From Microthrixaceae bacterium (GTDB lineage Bacteria > Actinomycetota > Acidimicrobiia > Acidimicrobiales > Acidimicrobilacustridaceae), in the NCBI GenBank assembly GCA_023264915.1, contig JAHFUU010000159.1, positions 1,052 through 6,389 on the forward strand: a DNA stretch of 5,338 bases, given 5' to 3'. The translations under genes were made by a program, and so were the position numbers. The notes under the pieces are model-generated. The model saw only the letters and a program-made list of their open reading frames with translations. It did not search any database and was not told the DNA's origin. Of this stretch, positions 1 through 5,338 are shown piece by piece. Positions within the stretch are counted from its first letter, which is position 1. Every line of letters starts with the position of its first letter.

Positions 1-426
1 GCGGGGCACAACCCGCCGGTCGAACACCGGTGACCAGCTCGTCGACGGGAGGTCCTCGGGTCGAGGAACGTCGTCGAGGGTGGCTGTCTGGACCTCGGGT
101 CCCGGCTCGGGCAGCTGGAACGATGCGTCCAGGTTCAAGATCGCGCCCACGGCTTGACGGGCGACCACCCGGCGGGTGACGAAGGTGCGACCGTTGCGGA
201 GCCGGTCGACCTCGAACCGGATCGGCTCGTCCGCATCCCCGAGGCGGATGAAGTATGCGTGAAGGGATTGGACCGAGAAGGAAGGATCGACCGTCTCGGC
301 TGCGGCCCGCAAGGCCTGCGCGACGATCTGACCGCCGTACAGGCCGCCCCACGGGTAGCGGGGCCCGACACCGACCCAGGTGTCTGGGCCGTGCTGCTCG
401 AGTTGCATCATGGTGACGAAGTCCAT
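1..426 (-). CDS. tesB: Acyl-CoA thioesterase II (TesB-like), N-terminal half, cut by window edge
   Basis: This gene encodes a hotdog-fold thioesterase expected to hydrolyse acyl-CoA to free fatty acid and CoA in the cytoplasm. The open frame runs from an ATG at 426 down to base 1, giving 142 codons with no stop. It aligns by eye with the first half of the roughly 286-aa E. coli TesB: YGGQIVAQAL at 30-39, SLHAYFIRLGD at 54-64, a stretch resembling FEVDRLRNGRTF at 71-82, TRRVVARQ at 84-91, and ASFQLPEPG at 101-109. These belong to the first hotdog domain. The catalytic Asp/Thr/Gln residues known from E. coli TesB lie in the second domain, outside the window, so activity cannot be judged. The start is supported by a strong ribosome binding site just upstream. 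The gene is divergent from the zinc-ribbon gene. Family assignment is firm; the chain-length substrate is unknown. Confidence 0.92.
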   Translation of the reverse strand, partial: MDFVTMMQLEQHGPDTWVGVGPRYPWGGLYGGQIVAQALRAAAETVDPSFSVQSLHAYFIRLGDADEPIRFEVDRLRNGRTFVTRRVVARQAVGAILNLDASFQLPEPGPEVQTATLDDVPRPEDLPSTSWSPVFDRRVVPR

Positions 427-430
427 GGGA

Positions 431-439
431 TCTCCTTCT
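431..439 (-). promoter_or_regulatory. Ribosome binding site of the TesB-like gene
   Basis: Read on the minus strand this is AGAAGGAGA, a near-ideal Shine-Dalgarno sequence ending four bases before the ATG at 426. It fixes the start at 426 rather than at the two in-frame ATG codons five and six codons further in. Confidence 0.85.
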
Positions 440-490
440 GGCGCCGGTGGCCGGGTCGTCGCCAGAACCCTCGAGCCGTGGAGCTTTGAG

Positions 491-496
491 TAGGGT
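491..496 (+). promoter_or_regulatory. Possible -10 element for the zinc-ribbon gene
   Basis: TAGGGT fits the loose actinobacterial -10 pattern TAnnnT and sits about 40 bases before the chosen ATG at 533. No convincing -35 hexamer is visible 16-18 bases upstream, so this is a weak, single-element call. If real, transcription would start near 502. That would put the in-frame TTG at 497 upstream of the transcript and the inverted repeat at 511-528 inside the leader. Confidence 0.25.
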
Positions 497-510
497 TTGA
501 ACGGCGTGTG

Positions 511-528
511 GTTCGCTGTTGAGCGAAC
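511..528. repeat. Perfect inverted repeat (7-bp arms, 4-bp spacer) in divergent intergenic region
   Basis: GTTCGCT at 511-517 is followed by GTTG and then its exact reverse complement AGCGAAC at 522-528. It lies between the two divergent genes and ends four bases before the ATG at 533. It could be an operator for a dimeric regulator, or an RNA hairpin in the leader of the zinc-ribbon gene. It is not an actinobacterial SOS box, because the half-sites are in the opposite order, and it does not match the Streptomyces PHO-box repeat. There is no T-run after it, so it is not a terminator. Confidence 0.55.
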
Positions 529-532
529 GGCA

Positions 533-1675
533 ATGGGTCTACCTCTTGACAGGAGAACGACGCCAATTGTGCGGTGCTCGACGTGCAACACGATCCAACA
601 TGACGGAGCGGACCGCTGCGCTGCCTGCGGGGCCCCTCTTGGCAACCCGGTCGTGCCCACGGGCCCCACACCGCCGTTGGAGTCCGCGACGCTGGTCACG
701 CCTCAGCCGACTCCAGCGCCCGCCAGCTGGCAGAGCGGTCCTGTGGTGCTCGGTCCGTCATCGGATCCTGGCCTGGGTGGTGTGCCGCTCAACACGGGCT
801 ACGCGTCCCACACCCTCTCGGATCTCGCTCCGGGTTCGCCATCGGTCCTGGTCGGGCCGACCACCGTCGACGACACCAGCAAGGGCTTGAAGGTGGCGGC
901 GATCGTGGCGTCGTCGCTGGTGCTGGTGGTGCTCGTCGCCCTGGTGTTCGTCGTGGTCGCTTCGGGGAGGTCTTCGCCTCCACCTTCGACGACACAGCTG
1001 TCCCAAGCGGACTCAATCGCCTCGCAGACCACGCCAGCCTCGAACCCGGCAGCCGCTGGCGCAGCCTCGGTATCTGTGTCGGTGGGCAGCCCGACGGTGA
1101 CGTCCGGTGAAGCCGTGAGCCTCCCGGTGCTCTTCAACGGCGACCCTTCACAAGTCGAGTCGACGACGCTCGTGATGAATGGGCTCCCCACGCCTGACAC
1201 TGCTCGTGGACTGCGCAACCAGTTCTCCTTCCCGACCTCGTTTCCGGGCACCGTGCAGCTGAAGGTCTCGATCAGGCTGAAGGACGGCCGGATGATAGAG
1301 AGCAACACGGTCAGCGTCACGGTCGTACCGACCACGACAGTCGCACCCTCGACAGTGATCGTCCGCCCCAGCCCGACTTCGGGCGGCTCTACGAGCGGTG
1401 TGCCGTTCGGCCACTGGGTGTCGATGCTTGGCGCCAAGCCCTCCTATGAGATCGCATCCGAGCTGTCTACGGAGATCCCCGGATCGACCGTCGCCCACTC
1501 CGACGACATCGCCAGCCTGAGGCCGGGCTACTGGGTCGTGTTCATGGGCAGCTTCTCTGGGGCCGACGACGCTCTTGCCAATTGCCGTTCCCTGGGCCGT
1601 TACAGCCGCGACGACTGCTACGCGGCGTTCCTGTCGACCAACCCTGCCGACATCACGAAGGTGAAGTACCCCTGA
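533..1675 (+). CDS. Zinc-ribbon, single-pass membrane protein with Ig-like and SPOR-like C-terminal regions
   Basis: The 380-aa product starts with a treble-clef/zinc-ribbon-like pair CSTC and CAAC (Cys15, 18, 29, 32). A Pro/Thr/Ser-rich linker follows, then one strongly hydrophobic helix at about 121-143. Next come a Ser/Thr/Ala-rich spacer, a beta-rich region at about 176-268 that reads like a bacterial Ig-like domain, and a second Pro/Thr linker. The last 90 residues (293-380) look SPOR-like, with GHWVSML at 293-299, GYWVVFMG at 332-339, and Cys351 and Cys362, which could form a disulfide. By the positive-inside reasoning the ribbon is cytoplasmic and the Ig/SPOR part lies outside the membrane, where SPOR domains usually bind denuded peptidoglycan. 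Function is otherwise unknown; a cell-envelope or division role is inference. The start is uncertain. ATG 533 is chosen; GTG 569 has AGGAG upstream but at long spacing and would start one residue before the first CxxC; TTG 497 extends the frame but runs through the inverted repeat. Confidence 0.8.
   Translation: MGLPLDRRTTPIVRCSTCNTIQHDGADRCAACGAPLGNPVVPTGPTPPLESATLVTPQPTPAPASWQSGPVVLGPSSDPGLGGVPLNTGYASHTLSDLAPGSPSVLVGPTTVDDTSKGLKVAAIVASSLVLVVLVALVFVVVASGRSSPPPSTTQLSQADSIASQTTPASNPAAAGAASVSVSVGSPTVTSGEAVSLPVLFNGDPSQVESTTLVMNGLPTPDTARGLRNQFSFPTSFPGTVQLKVSIRLKDGRMIESNTVSVTVVPTTTVAPSTVIVRPSPTSGGSTSGVPFGHWVSMLGAKPSYEIASELSTEIPGSTVAHSDDIASLRPGYWVVFMGSFSGADDALANCRSLGRYSRDDCYAAFLSTNPADITKVKYP
551..555 (+). 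promoter_or_regulatory. Possible Shine-Dalgarno for an internal GTG start
   Basis: AGGAG lies 13 bases before the in-frame GTG at 569, longer than the usual 5-9 base gap. If used, the zinc-ribbon protein would begin MRCSTC and lose 12 residues relative to the ATG at 533. No better ribosome binding site is visible in front of 533 or 497, so this site is the main argument for the shorter form. Confidence 0.3.
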
Positions 1676-1731
1676 TCGGCCACCGCTGAGCCCCTGAACG
1701 CCGAAGGGCCACAAAGGCCGTGACACAAGGC

Positions 1732-1737
1732 TACGGT
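1732..1737 (+). promoter_or_regulatory. Possible -10 element for the PEP-utilising protein gene
   Basis: TACGGT matches TAnnnT and lies 29 bases before the GTG start at 1767, leaving a short leader that holds the ribosome binding site. No clear -35 hexamer is seen. The 91-base gap after the zinc-ribbon gene also shows no U-tracted terminator hairpin, so read-through from the upstream gene is equally possible. Confidence 0.25.
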
Positions 1738-1754
1738 CATGGGCCGTACAGGCC

Positions 1755-1761
1755 AAGGGGG
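1755..1761 (+). promoter_or_regulatory. Ribosome binding site deciding the GTG start at 1767
   Basis: The purine run AAGGGGG ends five bases before GTG 1767. It supports this GTG, which would otherwise be a weak start with a poorly conserved first 40 residues, over the next in-frame ATG at 1926. Confidence 0.6.
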
Positions 1762-1766
1762 ACCCC

Positions 1767-3563
1767 GTGAGCGAGCGACCCGTTGCTCAAGACGAAGAGG
1801 CCCGCCGACTGACCCAGGGTCAAGGTGGTGCGGCCGCAGGCGGCGGGGACGGTGTTGACGGCTTCCCCGACGACCTGCTGAGCAAGCGGTTCCCCGTCTA
1901 CACGCGGGGCAACATCGGTGAGGTCATGCCGGACGCGCTGACACCGATGCAGATCTCGACGATGGACATGCTGAACAACGCGCAGGTGAAGGCGCTGGCA
2001 CGCATGGGCGTGATCACACCCGACGAGGTCGAGCCGGACCGGCGCGTCACCTTCCCTGTCATCAACGGCTTCACCTTCGTCAACCTCTCGTTGTTCCGGA
2101 TCATCGGCGTGCGCGTGGAAGGCCTCACACCGGAACTGATCGATGAAGCGTTTGCGACGGGGCCAGATCTGCCGCCCTACCGTCCTCATCCCGATGACGA
2201 GAGCCCCGAGGCGGGCGCACGCATGGCTGAGACCCTGCAATGGGCCTTGAGCGTCGATGACCTGCCTGAGGTGGCAGAGGCACGATCCAGGGTCGACGAG
2301 CTCAGGCGGGGCCGACCTGACCTCACCACCTTGACGGTGCCCGAGCTCGTGGCCCGCTACCGCGAGCTTGTCGCGCTCGCAGAGGAGCACTGGTCGCGGC
2401 ACCTGTTCATCAGCTTCTGTCGTTCGTTCCCCTACGGGCTGTATGCGCTGTTCGTCCCGCCGGAGGAAGGTCGGGTCACGCCGCTCGCGCTGATCGAGAT
2501 CGGCGCTGGGGTGGAGGACCTCGAGTCGGCGGCTCCAGCCATGGGCTTGTGGGAGATGAGCCGCGCGGTGCTGGCCTGCCCGGCGCTCACCGAGATGTTC
2601 GACGCGGGTCTGGCCGCGCTGCCCGAGAGGCTGGCAGCCACCGAAGATCCTGGAGCCCTCGCCTTTCGCGACACCCTGGAGGAGTTCTGCGGCGAGTACG
2701 GCTACCGCGGCGTCGCCGAGATCAACCTGATCGCGCCCACCTGGGAAACACATCCCGAGTCGGTTCTCGCGCTGATCGATCGCCTCCGTCTCGCGCCCGA
2801 TGATCAAGCTCCTGCCCGAACTCGCATGGATGCACGCGTGCGCGCCGAGACCGCCGTCGACCAGATCGTGACAGCCTTCGACGAGGACACGACTGCCCTG
2901 CTCCGGCGCGCGGCGGTCGCGGCGCGAACCCTGGACGCCGGCCGCGAACGGTGCAAGGCCAACGCCGTGAAGACGACCCACGAGCAACGGCTCACCTTCC
3001 GCGAGCTCGGCCGGCGCTTCGTCGATGCCGGCCAGATGGAGCTGATCGAGGACGTGTTCATGCTCCGTGACGACGAGATGGAGGCCTTCATCGACGACCC
3101 TGGCCCGTTCGCCGAACGCATCCGTGTGCGCAGGGATCACTACCGGTCCCTCGGAGACGTCGAACCTCCCTTCGCCTTTGAGGGGTCACCGCCACCGCTC
3201 GCGACCTGGAGCCGTCGCACGGCCCACGCTTCGGCGAGGCCAGGCACAGTACTGCGCGGGATTCCCGGTTCTCTCGGCATCGCCACTGGGAGAGCCCGAG
3301 TCGTGCGAAACCTGGAGGAATGTGACGAGCTGGAGCCCGGTGAGATCCTTGTGGCGCCGTTGACAGACGCTGCATGGACGCCACTGTTCATACCTGCAGC
3401 CGGGGTGGTCACAGAGATCGGAGGCACCGCCAGCCACGCGATGATCGTCGCCCGCGAGATGGGGCTCCCATGCGTAGCATCGGTTGTCGGTGCCTGTAGC
3501 CTGATCCCGGCCGGCGCCGTGATCACCATCGACGGGGCCGCCGGGACGGTCACCCTGGCCTGA
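1767..3563 (+). CDS. PEP-utilising-enzyme family protein with phosphohistidine swivel domain, no ATP-grasp domain
   Basis: This 598-aa protein ends in the mobile phosphohistidine domain of PEP synthase, pyruvate phosphate dikinase and rifampin phosphotransferase (about 492-598). The motif GGTASHAMIVAREMG has the predicted phospho-accepting His at 557, preceded by the typical TDAAWTPLF stretch at 532-540. The upstream region resembles the central part of rifampin-phosphotransferase-like proteins: YTRGNIGEVMP at 45-55, GEYGYRG at 309-315, and a helical stretch around FRELGRRF before the swivel domain. The N-terminal ATP-grasp (PPDK_N) domain that normally phosphorylates the His is absent; the first 40 residues are Gly/Ala-rich and look disordered. 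Family knowledge: phenylphosphate synthase splits these functions, with a His subunit of about 70 kDa and a separate ATP-binding subunit, so a partner in trans is plausible. The substrate cannot be read from sequence. It may instead be a non-catalytic relative. The GTG start is backed by AAGGGGG. The DUF47-Pit genes follow on the same strand after 78 bases. Confidence 0.88.
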   Translation: MSERPVAQDEEARRLTQGQGGAAAGGGDGVDGFPDDLLSKRFPVYTRGNIGEVMPDALTPMQISTMDMLNNAQVKALARMGVITPDEVEPDRRVTFPVINGFTFVNLSLFRIIGVRVEGLTPELIDEAFATGPDLPPYRPHPDDESPEAGARMAETLQWALSVDDLPEVAEARSRVDELRRGRPDLTTLTVPELVARYRELVALAEEHWSRHLFISFCRSFPYGLYALFVPPEEGRVTPLALIEIGAGVEDLESAAPAMGLWEMSRAVLACPALTEMFDAGLAALPERLAATEDPGALAFRDTLEEFCGEYGYRGVAEINLIAPTWETHPESVLALIDRLRLAPDDQAPARTRMDARVRAETAVDQIVTAFDEDTTALLRRAAVAARTLDAGRERCKANAVKTTHEQRLTFRELGRRFVDAGQMELIEDVFMLRDDEMEAFIDDPGPFAERIRVRRDHYRSLGDVEPPFAFEGSPPPLATWSRRTAHASARPGTVLRGIPGSLGIATGRARVVRNLEECDELEPGEILVAPLTDAAWTPLFIPAAGVVTEIGGTASHAMIVAREMGLPCVASVVGACSLIPAGAVITIDGAAGTVTLA

Positions 3564-3604
3564 GCTGATCTCTCGAATCGCTTTCGATCCGCGGACAGGA
3601 CAGA

Positions 3605-3619
3605 CTCTGCGGCGCAGAG
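3605..3619 (+). other. GC-rich hairpin in the leader before the DUF47 gene
   Basis: CTCTGC, GGC, GCAGAG forms a perfect 6-bp stem with a 3-base loop, 22 bases before the ATG at 3642. There is no T-run after it, so it is not a classic intrinsic terminator. It may slow read-through from the upstream gene, shape the leader, or be chance. A weaker 5-bp stem (TCGAA/TTCGA) lies at 3573-3587. Confidence 0.35.
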
Positions 3620-3641
3620 GCGACAGATGTGACCTTGGACC

Positions 3642-4256
3642 ATGAGATTCCGGCTGCTCCCGACCGACCAGAGGTTCTTCGATCTCTTCCAGGAGGCCGC
3701 GGCCAACGCCGCTGTGTGCGCCCGGAGGCTGGTGCGGCTGTTGGACAGCCCCCAAGATGACTCCCTGCTGTCCAAGGTGCTCAGTTGTGAGGAGCAGGCC
3801 GACTCGATCACAGGGGCTCTCCTTGATCGGCTCAACACATCGTTCGTGACGCCCTTCGATCGAGAGGACATCCACCGGCTTGCCGAGGAGTTCGACGATT
3901 GCGTCGACGACATGATCACGGTCGCGCGCCGCATCGAGCTGACTCGTGTGACAGTAATCCCCCCGGAGCTGTTGAGTCAGGGGAAGGTGCTGGTCGCGAT
4001 GGCAGACGAGGCGGCAGAGCTGATGTCGCGGCTCGAGTCGATGCAGGGCACGAAGCCACACCTCGAGGCGATCGATCGCCTCGAGAGCGAAGGCGACGCG
4101 ATCTTCAACCAGGCTCTGGCTCGCCTGTTCAGCGGCGAGTTCGACCCGCTCGACGTCATGCGCTGGAAGGATCTCGTCGAGGTGATGGAGGCAGCGATGA
4201 ACCGCATCGAAGACATCTCCGACGAGGTCGAGGGCATCGTGTTGAAGCACTCCTGA
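3642..4256 (+). CDS. DUF47 family (PhoU-like) phosphate transport accessory protein
   Basis: The 204-aa all-helical protein belongs to the DUF47/PhoU_div family, which is commonly encoded beside Pit transporters and thought to regulate them. It should be cytoplasmic; no membrane helix or signal peptide is seen. Recognisable family segments are RFRLLPTDQRFFDLF at 2-16, CEEQAD at 49-54, TPFDREDIHRLAEEFDD at 70-86, RLESEGD at 146-152, and RWKDLVEVMEAAMNRIED at 174-191 followed by a C-terminal LKH. The acidic E/DxxxD-type clusters match the metal-binding helices known in PhoU proteins. Length is normal for the family. ATG 3642 is chosen because the N-terminus matches the usual start of these proteins, although no strong Shine-Dalgarno precedes it. 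The stop codon overlaps the pit start by one base (TGATG), implying translational coupling. Confidence 0.93.
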   Translation: MRFRLLPTDQRFFDLFQEAAANAAVCARRLVRLLDSPQDDSLLSKVLSCEEQADSITGALLDRLNTSFVTPFDREDIHRLAEEFDDCVDDMITVARRIELTRVTVIPPELLSQGKVLVAMADEAAELMSRLESMQGTKPHLEAIDRLESEGDAIFNQALARLFSGEFDPLDVMRWKDLVEVMEAAMNRIEDISDEVEGIVLKHS

Positions 4257-5257
4257 TGGATACCCAGCTCGCAGCGGTGGTCGGTGTCGTGGCCGTCGCG
4301 CTGGCCTTCGATTTCGTCAACGGATTCCATGACGCGGCCAACTCCATCGCAACCGTCGTGTCGACACGCGTCCTCAGCCCGCGGCTGGCTGTCGGCTGGG
4401 CCGCGTTCTTCAACTTCGTCGCGTTCATCATCTTCGGAACGAGGGTCGCGGCCACGATTGCCAAAGGGGTGGTCGATCCGGCGGTGATCACGGTGGGGGT
4501 CGTGTTCGCCGGTCTCGTGGGGGCGATCACCTGGAACGTGTTGACTTGGATCCTGGGCCTGCCGAGCAGCTCCTCGCACGCGCTCGTCGGTGGGATGGCG
4601 GGCGGCGCCGTCGTGGCATCGGGCTGGAGCTCCCTGGAGGCCTCGGGTCTGTGGAAGATCGCGCTGTTCATCGTGTTCTCACCGCTCATCGGCCTGGCTC
4701 TCGGCATGATCATCACGTTGGTGATCATGTGGTCCAGCCATCGTCATCGAGATGTCGAGAAGCTCAACCGTGGGTTCCGCCGTGGCCAGCTCGTCTCAGC
4801 GGCGGCGTTCAGCCTTGGCCACGGCGGCAACGATGCACAAAAGACGATGGGTGTGATCCTTGCTGTGCTGATCGCGACCAACCACCTGCCCAAGAGCTCC
4901 GACGTGCCCCTGTGGGTCGTCTTGTCGGCTCATGCAGCCATCGGGCTGGGAACGATGTTCGGTGGTTGGCGGATCGTCAAGACGATGGGATCCAAGATCA
5001 CCAAGCTGCAGCCGGTCGGTGGCGTGGCAGCCGAGTCCGCCGCCGCGGCCACCCTGTTCGCGACCTCATATGCGGGGATCCCGGTTTCCACCACCCACAC
5101 GATCACCGGCGCCATCGTTGGGGTGGGCTCCTCACGCAGGCTGTCAGCTGTTCGATGGGGAGTCGCTGGCCAGGTCGTGTGGGCGTGGGTGCTGACGATC
5201 CCCGGTGCGTTCTTGATGGCAGCCGCATCGATGCGGGTGATAGGTCTGGTGTCGTGA
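4256..5257 (+). CDS. pit: Pit-family inorganic phosphate transporter
   Basis: The 333-aa multi-pass membrane protein is a PiT/PHO-4 family symporter, which moves inorganic phosphate (often as a metal-phosphate complex) with H+ or Na+ across the cytoplasmic membrane. The family's inverted duplicated motifs are visible: FVNGFHDAANSIATVVSTR at 20-38 in the first half, and SLGHGGNDAQKTMG at 186-199 in the second. GLPSSSSHALVGG at 101-113 is matched by PVSTTHTITGAIVGVG at 276-291. Roughly eight to ten hydrophobic segments flank a short basic, hydrophilic loop at 159-178. The length matches the compact bacterial/archaeal Pit form and is shorter than the roughly 500-aa E. coli PitA. The frame stays open upstream to an ATG at 3899, but that stretch overlaps DUF47 and is not membrane-like. 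The ATG at 4256 sits in the TGATG overlap and gives the expected N-terminus. High-affinity Pst genes are not in the window. Confidence 0.96.
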   Translation: MDTQLAAVVGVVAVALAFDFVNGFHDAANSIATVVSTRVLSPRLAVGWAAFFNFVAFIIFGTRVAATIAKGVVDPAVITVGVVFAGLVGAITWNVLTWILGLPSSSSHALVGGMAGGAVVASGWSSLEASGLWKIALFIVFSPLIGLALGMIITLVIMWSSHRHRDVEKLNRGFRRGQLVSAAAFSLGHGGNDAQKTMGVILAVLIATNHLPKSSDVPLWVVLSAHAAIGLGTMFGGWRIVKTMGSKITKLQPVGGVAAESAAAATLFATSYAGIPVSTTHTITGAIVGVGSSRRLSAVRWGVAGQVVWAWVLTIPGAFLMAAASMRVIGLVS

Positions 5258-5338
5258 CTGACAGGCGGGCCCTGGTGTTCGTGCTGTTCGCGATCGTCTG
5301 CTTCGCGCTGTATCCCCTGGCTGACCGCTATGACGGAT
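5254..5338 (+). CDS. Small membrane protein downstream of pit, N-terminal fragment
   Basis: A GTG at 5254 overlaps the pit stop by four bases (GTGA). The frame stays open to the window end, giving 28 residues that begin MTDRRALVFVLFAIVCFALY and continue to about ADRYDG. A short basic N-terminus is followed by one hydrophobic helix at about 6-23. This looks like the start of a small integral membrane protein coupled to the transporter. Its length and any further helices are beyond the right edge. The function is not known; a role as an accessory to phosphate uptake is inferred only from position. The GTG overlap and immediate hydrophobic segment make it more likely real than chance. Confidence 0.62.
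   Translation, partial: MTDRRALVFVLFAIVCFALYPLADRYDG

Noticed and set aside
511..528. Inverted repeat as a LexA/SOS box or a PHO box
   Set aside because: The actinobacterial SOS box is GAAC-N4-GTTC, the reverse half-site order, and PHO boxes are direct repeats with a GTTCA core that is not present here.
546..551. Perfect TTGACA hexamer resembling a -35 box
   Set aside because: No TAnnnT lies 16-18 bases downstream, and a start from it would fall inside the conserved zinc-ribbon coding sequence.
799..1437. 212-codon minus-strand open frame opposite the zinc-ribbon protein
   Set aside because: It looks like a reverse image of the Ser/Thr/Val-rich coding sequence, with no ribosome binding site or motif of its own.
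1707..1754. GGCC-based short hairpins between the zinc-ribbon and PEP-utilising genes, considered as a terminator
   Set aside because: Stems are only four perfect pairs (or six with a wobble across an 11-base loop), with no T-run; too weak to call an intrinsic terminator.
1737..3140. 467-codon open frame on the minus strand opposite the PEP-utilising gene
   Set aside because: It lies wholly antisense to a gene with clear family motifs. Its translation is rich in Arg, His, Gln and Glu with no recognisable domain, the usual shadow of high-GC coding DNA.
3186..4250. 354-codon minus-strand open frame spanning the end of the PEP-utilising gene and DUF47
   Set aside because: It crosses two well-supported plus-strand genes and the gap between them, and shows no domain; a GC-bias shadow.
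3899..4255. 119-codon N-terminal extension of the Pit frame
   Set aside because: It overlaps DUF47 out of frame and is Arg-rich, unlike any Pit N-terminus. The ATG at 4256 gives the standard form.

Overview
The window looks like chromosomal DNA from a high-GC actinobacterium. G and C dominate third codon positions, GTG starts occur, and genes abut or overlap by a few bases. The protein types (Zn-ribbon membrane protein, actinobacterial-style PEP-utilising protein, DUF47-Pit pair) would suit Acidimicrobiia or a relative. That placement is inference, since there is no rRNA or other marker. I see no tRNA, rRNA, CRISPR array, insertion sequence or phage gene.

Layout. Bases 1-426 (minus strand) hold the N-terminal half of a TesB-type acyl-CoA thioesterase, cut by the left edge. 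A short divergent region (427-532) carries its ribosome binding site and a perfect 7-bp inverted repeat. Then, on the plus strand: a membrane-anchored protein with an N-terminal zinc ribbon, one transmembrane helix, a probable Ig-like domain and a C-terminal SPOR-like domain (533-1675); a 598-aa PEP-utilising-enzyme-type protein with the swivelling phosphohistidine domain but no ATP-grasp domain (1767-3563); a DUF47/PhoU-like protein (3642-4256); a Pit-family inorganic phosphate transporter (4256-5257); and the start of a small membrane protein (5254 to the right edge).

How the genes may work together. DUF47, Pit and the small membrane protein overlap by 1 and 4 bases, so they are almost certainly one translationally coupled unit for low-affinity, ion-coupled phosphate uptake with a PhoU-like partner. 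The PEP-utilising protein lies 78 bases upstream on the same strand. It could share the transcript, but a functional link to phosphate uptake is only a hypothesis. The thioesterase and the zinc-ribbon protein are divergently arranged and have no obvious functional tie to the phosphate genes.

Nothing here is clearly a new system. The points most worth a second look are the PEP-utilising protein without its ATP-grasp half, the multidomain zinc-ribbon/SPOR-like protein, and the inverted repeat in the divergent intergenic region.
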